From contig NZ_VHIV01000001.1 of NCBI RefSeq assembly GCF_006494425.1, positions 1,426,001 to 1,490,000 of the forward strand: a stretch of 64,000 nucleotides of DNA. The letters are read 5' to 3'. The notes beneath the pieces were generated by a model. The model did not search any database and was not told where the DNA came from. It was given only the letters and a program-made list of their open reading frames with translations. This DNA comes from Bacillus dicomae. GTDB taxonomy: Bacteria; Bacillota; Bacilli; Bacillales; Bacillaceae_G. The translations under genes and the position numbers were made by a program. How positions within the stretch are numbered: the stretch's first letter is position 1; the number at the start of each line of letters is the position of its first letter. Shown here in pieces: positions 60,040 through 64,000 of this stretch.

Positions 60040-61749
60040 ATGGAGAAAACGAAGTTACCGTGGGATGAATTTTTTTCACTTAATAAAGAGGTGAATCATA
60101 CTTTTTTTACGCCAGAAGATTTTTCAGGAGATGAAGATTTAATCGCAAAAACGACAGAACAATTCGTTAAACAAGAAATTGTTCCACAAATGGAAAATAT
60201 TGAACAACATAACTATGAAGTTTCTCGTCAATTATTTGAGAAAGCTGGAGAACTTGGATTATTAAGTATCGAGGTCCCAGAGGAGTACGGTGGATTTGAG
60301 TTAGGAAAGGCAGTTTCAGGTCTTGTAGCAGAAAAAATGGGATACGCTGGTGCATTTAGCGTTTCATTTAATATACACGCAGGTGTAGGTACATTGCCTT
60401 ACATATATTACGGAACGAAAGAACAAAAAGAAAAATATTTGCCGAAAATTGCATCTGGAGAATGGATTGGGGCTTATGCTCTAACTGAGCCGAATGCTGG
60501 TTCTGATGCTTTAAGTGCAAAAACGAGTGCAGTATTAAATGAAGATGGTACTGCTTGGAAGTTGAATGGTGAGAAGCAGTGGATTACAAATGCTCATATG
60601 GCAGATGTATACGTTGTTTTTGCAAAGACAAATAAAGGAATGACAGCGTTTATTGTCGAAAGAACAAGTGAAGGTGTATCAATTGGGCTAGAAGAAAAGA
60701 AAATGGGGATTAAAGGTTCTTCAACTGCTACCCTTATTTTAGAAGATGTTGTCATCCCTGCAGAAAATGTTTTAGGGGAAGTTGGGAAAGGGCATCATGT
60801 AGCTCTTAATATTCTTAACTTCGCTAGACTTAAGCTTGCTTTTGGAAATATTGGAACAGCAAAACAAGCAATTGGTTTGTCGGTTCAATATGGAAAAGAG
60901 CGAAAACAGTTCCAAACGGAGTTAGTAGATTTTACGATGATTCAAGAGAAAATTGCAAATATGATCATTGCTACATATGGTGCAGAAAGCGCAGCTTATC
61001 GTACAGCAGGTGTAATTGATGAAGCAATTCATGAGAGTGATGAAGATCTTATGAAGAAAATGTCTCAATTTGCAATTGAATGTGCACTTAATAAAGTAAA
61101 TGCCTCTGAAACACTAGGTCATATCGTAGATGAAGCTGTACAAATTCATGGTGGTTACGGTTATATGCAAGAGTACGAGGTAGAACGATTATATCGTGAT
61201 GCTAGAATTAGTCGTATTTTTGAAGGAACGAACGAAATTAATAGATTAACAGTTGCCAAAATGTTAATGAAGCAAATCGAGCAAATAGAAGATACTGAAG
61301 TAGAAATTGATTTAGCGAATGTAGAAAGAAACCATCGTTACATTTTATTAGCGAAAAAATTGTTGAAACAATCTTTGAAAACGCTCTCTAAAACTCCAGG
61401 ATTAAAAATTGATCAAGAGCAAGAATATTCACGTGTATTATCAAATATGTTAACGGACGTGTACGTCATGGAATCAGCATTTTTACGTACGAGTAAAGCA
61501 ATTAGTAAAAATGGTGAAGAGAAAGAGCGTACGAAACAAATGATAACTGACGTTATTTGTGAAGAAGGCTATCGCAAAGTAGAAGAAGCGGCGATTTCTA
61601 TACTTTTAGCGGCTGTCATAGAAGAACAAGATAGACACGTGATTTTAACTGAAATACGTCAATTATTAGTGCCTTTATACACGAATGTATTTACAAAAAA
61701 GAGAGAAATTGCGAAAGCTATTATAAATCGCGGAAAGTATATTGTGTAA
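60040..61749 (+). CDS. Long-form acyl-CoA dehydrogenase
   Basis: 569 residues; ATG 60040 with AGGGGGATTC upstream. FAD-binding ACAD core (GAYALTEPNAGSDAL, WITNAHMADVYVVFAKT) and the catalytic Glu in SRIFEGTNEINRL near 400. The extra C-terminal ~170 residues are helical, as in VLCAD/ACAD9-type enzymes. Next to mmsB and mmsA, it may oxidise isobutyryl-CoA or another branched acyl-CoA; specificity is inferred. Confidence 0.88.
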   Translation: MEKTKLPWDEFFSLNKEVNHTFFTPEDFSGDEDLIAKTTEQFVKQEIVPQMENIEQHNYEVSRQLFEKAGELGLLSIEVPEEYGGFELGKAVSGLVAEKMGYAGAFSVSFNIHAGVGTLPYIYYGTKEQKEKYLPKIASGEWIGAYALTEPNAGSDALSAKTSAVLNEDGTAWKLNGEKQWITNAHMADVYVVFAKTNKGMTAFIVERTSEGVSIGLEEKKMGIKGSSTATLILEDVVIPAENVLGEVGKGHHVALNILNFARLKLAFGNIGTAKQAIGLSVQYGKERKQFQTELVDFTMIQEKIANMIIATYGAESAAYRTAGVIDEAIHESDEDLMKKMSQFAIECALNKVNASETLGHIVDEAVQIHGGYGYMQEYEVERLYRDARISRIFEGTNEINRLTVAKMLMKQIEQIEDTEVEIDLANVERNHRYILLAKKLLKQSLKTLSKTPGLKIDQEQEYSRVLSNMLTDVYVMESAFLRTSKAISKNGEEKERTKQMITDVICEEGYRKVEEAAISILLAAVIEEQDRHVILTEIRQLLVPLYTNVFTKKREIAKAIINRGKYIV

Positions 61750-61765
61750 ATAGGAGGAAAGCGAT

Positions 61766-62656
61766 ATGAAAAAGATTGGTTTTATCGGTTTAGGTAACAT
61801 GGGTCTTCCAATGTCTAAAAATTTAGTTAAGTCAGGTTACACTGTATATGGTGTGGACTTAAATAAAGAGGCAGAAGCGTCCTTTGAAAAAGAAGGCGGA
61901 ATTATCGGTCTATCAATCTCAAAACTAGCAGAGACATGCGATGTGATTTTTACAAGTTTACCTTCACCTCGCGCTGTTGAAGCGGTGTATTTTGGAGAAG
62001 AAGGATTATTTGAAAATAGTCACTCGAATGTAGTTTTAATTGATACAAGTACTGTATCTCCACAGTTAAACAAACAGTTAGAGGAAGCTGCAAAAGAAAG
62101 GAAAGTAGACTTTTTAGCAGCACCTGTTAGTGGTGGGGTAATTGGAGCCGAAAACCGTACATTAACATTTATGGTTGGTGGATCTAAAGAAGTATATGAG
62201 AAAACGGAATCAATCATGGGCGTACTAGGCGCGAACATTTTCCATGTTAGTGAGCAAATTGATAGTGGTACAACTGTTAAATTAATTAATAACCTATTAA
62301 TTGGCTTTTATACAGCTGGTGTAAGTGAAGCTTTAACATTAGCGAAAAAGAATAATATGGATTTAGATAAAATGTTTGATATTTTAAATGTAAGTTACGG
62401 TCAAAGCAGAATTTATGAGCGTAATTATAAAAGTTTTATAGCACCTGAAAACTACGAGCCAGGATTTACTGTAAATTTATTAAAGAAAGATTTAGGGTTT
62501 GCAGTTGGCTTAGCTAAGGAAAGCGAACTCCATTTACCAGTAAGCGAAATGTTATTAAACGTATATGACGAAGCGAGTCAAGCTGGATATGGAGAAAACG
62601 ATATGGCTGCCTTATATAAGAAAGTTAGCGAGCAATTAATTTCTAATCAAAAATAA
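61766..62656 (+). CDS. mmsB: 3-hydroxyisobutyrate dehydrogenase
   Basis: 296 residues; ATG 61766 with AGGAGG upstream, 16 nt after the acyl-CoA dehydrogenase. Beta-hydroxyacid dehydrogenase family: NAD motif [16 protein letters not shown], substrate motif [15 protein letters not shown], and the catalytic Lys in [13 protein letters not shown]. Valine catabolism: oxidises 3-hydroxyisobutyrate to methylmalonate semialdehyde. Confidence 0.92.
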   Translation: MKKIGFIGLGNMGLPMSKNLVKSGYTVYGVDLNKEAEASFEKEGGIIGLSISKLAETCDVIFTSLPSPRAVEAVYFGEEGLFENSHSNVVLIDTSTVSPQLNKQLEEAAKERKVDFLAAPVSGGVIGAENRTLTFMVGGSKEVYEKTESIMGVLGANIFHVSEQIDSGTTVKLINNLLIGFYTAGVSEALTLAKKNNMDLDKMFDILNVSYGQSRIYERNYKSFIAPENYEPGFTVNLLKKDLGFAVGLAKESELHLPVSEMLLNVYDEASQAGYGENDMAALYKKVSEQLISNQK

Positions 62657-62678
62657 ATTATACAAAGGAGAGAATACA

Positions 62679-64000
62679 ATGATTACAACTGAAATTAAAC
62701 GAGTGAAAAATCATATTAATGGTGAGTGGGTAGAATCTACTGGTACAGAAGTAGAAGCAGTTCCGAATCCAGCGACTGGAAAAATTATCGCTTACGTTCC
62801 GCTATCTCCGAAAGAAGATGTTGAAAAAGCTGTTGAAGCGGCAAAAGCAGCATACGAAACGTGGTCTAAAGTACCAGTTCCGAATCGTTCAAGACAATTG
62901 TATAAATATTTACAGCTTTTACAAGAAAACAAAGAAGAGCTTGCAAAAATCATTACGCTAGAAAATGGTAAAACATTAACGGATGCAACTGGTGAAGTGC
63001 AGCGTGGTATTGAAGCGGTAGAACTTGCAACGTCAGCACCAAATTTAATGATGGGACAAGCACTTCCGAATATTGCTAGCGGCATTGATGGATCAATTTG
63101 GCGCTACCCAATCGGAGTTGTGGCTGGTATTACACCATTTAACTTCCCGATGATGATTCCATTATGGATGTTCCCACTTGCAATTGCTTGCGGTAATACA
63201 TTCGTATTAAAAACATCTGAAAGAACGCCACTGTTAGCAGAGCGACTTGTAGAGTTATTCTATGAAGCTGGCTTCCCGAAAGGTGTATTAAATTTAGTAC
63301 AAGGCGGAAAAGATGTTGTAAATAGCATTTTAGAAAATAAAGATATTCAAGCTGTTTCGTTCGTTGGTTCTGAGCCGGTAGCTCGTTACGTATACGAAAC
63401 AGGTACGAAACATGGGAAACGTGTACAAGCGTTAGCTGGTGCGAAAAACCATGCGATTGTTATGCCAGATTGCAATCTAGAGAAAACAGTGCAAGGTGTA
63501 ATTGGATCTGCATTTGCAAGTAGTGGAGAGCGCTGCATGGCATGTTCAGTAGTAGCAGTAGTTGATGAAATTGCAGATGAATTCATCGACGTACTAGTAG
63601 CAGAGACGAAGAAGTTAAAAGTAGGTGACGGTTTCCACGAAGATAATTATGTTGGACCATTAATTCGTGAATCTCATAAAGAGCGCGTTTTAGGCTATAT
63701 TAATAGCGGTGTAGCAGATGGAGCAACTTTATTAGTAGATGGCCGCAAAATTAATGAAGATGTTGGAGAAGGTTACTTTGTAGGTGCGACAATCTTTGAT
63801 GGTGTAAATCAAGAAATGAAAATTTGGCAAGATGAGATTTTCGCTCCGGTATTAAGTATCGTAAGAGTAAAAGATTTAGAAGAAGGCATTAAACTAACAA
63901 ATCAATCTAAATTTGCAAATGGTGCTGTTATTTATACGTCAAATGGTAAACATGCACAAACATTCCGTGATAACATTGATGCTGGTATGATTGGTGTAAA
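62679..64000 (+). CDS. mmsA: Methylmalonate-semialdehyde dehydrogenase (open at right edge)
   Basis: ATG 62679 with AAAGGAGAG upstream; 440 residues visible and the frame is open at the right edge (full length about 485). CoA-acylating [39 protein letters not shown] (no general-base Glu, as in MMSDH), catalytic Cys in [10 protein letters not shown]. Makes propionyl-CoA from methylmalonate semialdehyde, feeding the methylcitrate genes upstream in the same run. Confidence 0.93.
   Translation, partial: MITTEIKRVKNHINGEWVESTGTEVEAVPNPATGKIIAYVPLSPKEDVEKAVEAAKAAYETWSKVPVPNRSRQLYKYLQLLQENKEELAKIITLENGKTLTDATGEVQRGIEAVELATSAPNLMMGQALPNIASGIDGSIWRYPIGVVAGITPFNFPMMIPLWMFPLAIACGNTFVLKTSERTPLLAERLVELFYEAGFPKGVLNLVQGGKDVVNSILENKDIQAVSFVGSEPVARYVYETGTKHGKRVQALAGAKNHAIVMPDCNLEKTVQGVIGSAFASSGERCMACSVVAVVDEIADEFIDVLVAETKKLKVGDGFHEDNYVGPLIRESHKERVLGYINSGVADGATLLVDGRKINEDVGEGYFVGATIFDGVNQEMKIWQDEIFAPVLSIVRVKDLEEGIKLTNQSKFANGAVIYTSNGKHAQTFRDNIDAGMIGV

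Noticed and set aside
59903-60094. 63-codon ORF between prpB and the acyl-CoA dehydrogenase
   Set aside because: Overlaps the inverted repeat and the start of the next gene, with no RBS.

Overview
The window is a low-GC Firmicute chromosome and fits the Bacillus cereus group. The evidence is the gene order kamA-yokU-yozE-yodN-yozD, which I recognise from Bacillus, a RacA orthologue started by TTG, several spore-surface and germination-type genes (collagen-like protein, GerP-type protein), a PrsA lipoprotein, and copies of a ~155-bp hairpin repeat flanked by TTTAT that resembles the B. cereus-group element bcr1. No rRNA, tRNA or CRISPR array was seen.

Layout. 0-5.6 kb: end of an MFS exporter, a YdcF-type protein, a two-gene compatible-solute ABC importer (ATPase plus fused permease/binding protein) and a basic amino acid antiporter. 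5.7-9.7 kb: a two-gene McrBC-like cassette (AAA+ motor of McrB type plus a PD-(D/E)XK nuclease of McrC/DUF2357 type), a likely defence system. 10-17 kb: acyltransferase with a perfect cre box, racA, a CNNM/CorC-family membrane protein behind an unusual ribosome-binding hairpin, an aldehyde dehydrogenase, yueI, a soluble histidine kinase and a DUF4397 protein. 18-26 kb: the lysine 2,3-aminomutase region (yodTSRQP, a sigma-54 activator, then kamA-yokU behind a canonical -24/-12 promoter). 26-31 kb: yoz/yod genes, a Hanks-type kinase translationally coupled to a tiny Ser/Tyr/Arg-rich protein, and the remnant of a spo0M-like gene that has lost its middle.

31.9-33.7 kb is a decayed prophage or integrated element: fragments of a tyrosine recombinase and a terminase small subunit and two broken small genes flank one intact opposite-strand gene of unknown function (32776-33384). 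34-50 kb is a gene-poor accessory stretch with long AT-rich intergenic regions, four bcr1-like repeats and many small orphan genes. Several look sporulation-linked: a collagen/YVTN-propeller fusion, a C1q-like protein, a GerP-type protein, and genes behind candidate sigma-K promoters. The stretch also carries sigM with two regulators, prsA, a YolD-like gene and an SDR.

50-64 kb returns to conserved housekeeping genes: a class A penicillin-binding protein with a six-copy 39-bp coding repeat, a YdeI-type protein ending in a CDGSH-like motif, an MFS transporter, and a propionate/valine catabolic run (prpC-prpD-prpB-acyl-CoA dehydrogenase-mmsB-mmsA) behind a likely sigma-A promoter with a cre-like site. 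The last gene continues past the right edge.

Best candidates for something new: the McrBC-like pair, the intact gene inside the dead prophage, the kinase with its Ser/Tyr-rich partner, the looped-out Shine-Dalgarno hairpin at 11.5 kb, the collagen-propeller fusion, and the structured leader in front of the penicillin-binding protein. All functional statements are inferred from sequence by eye; no database search was run.
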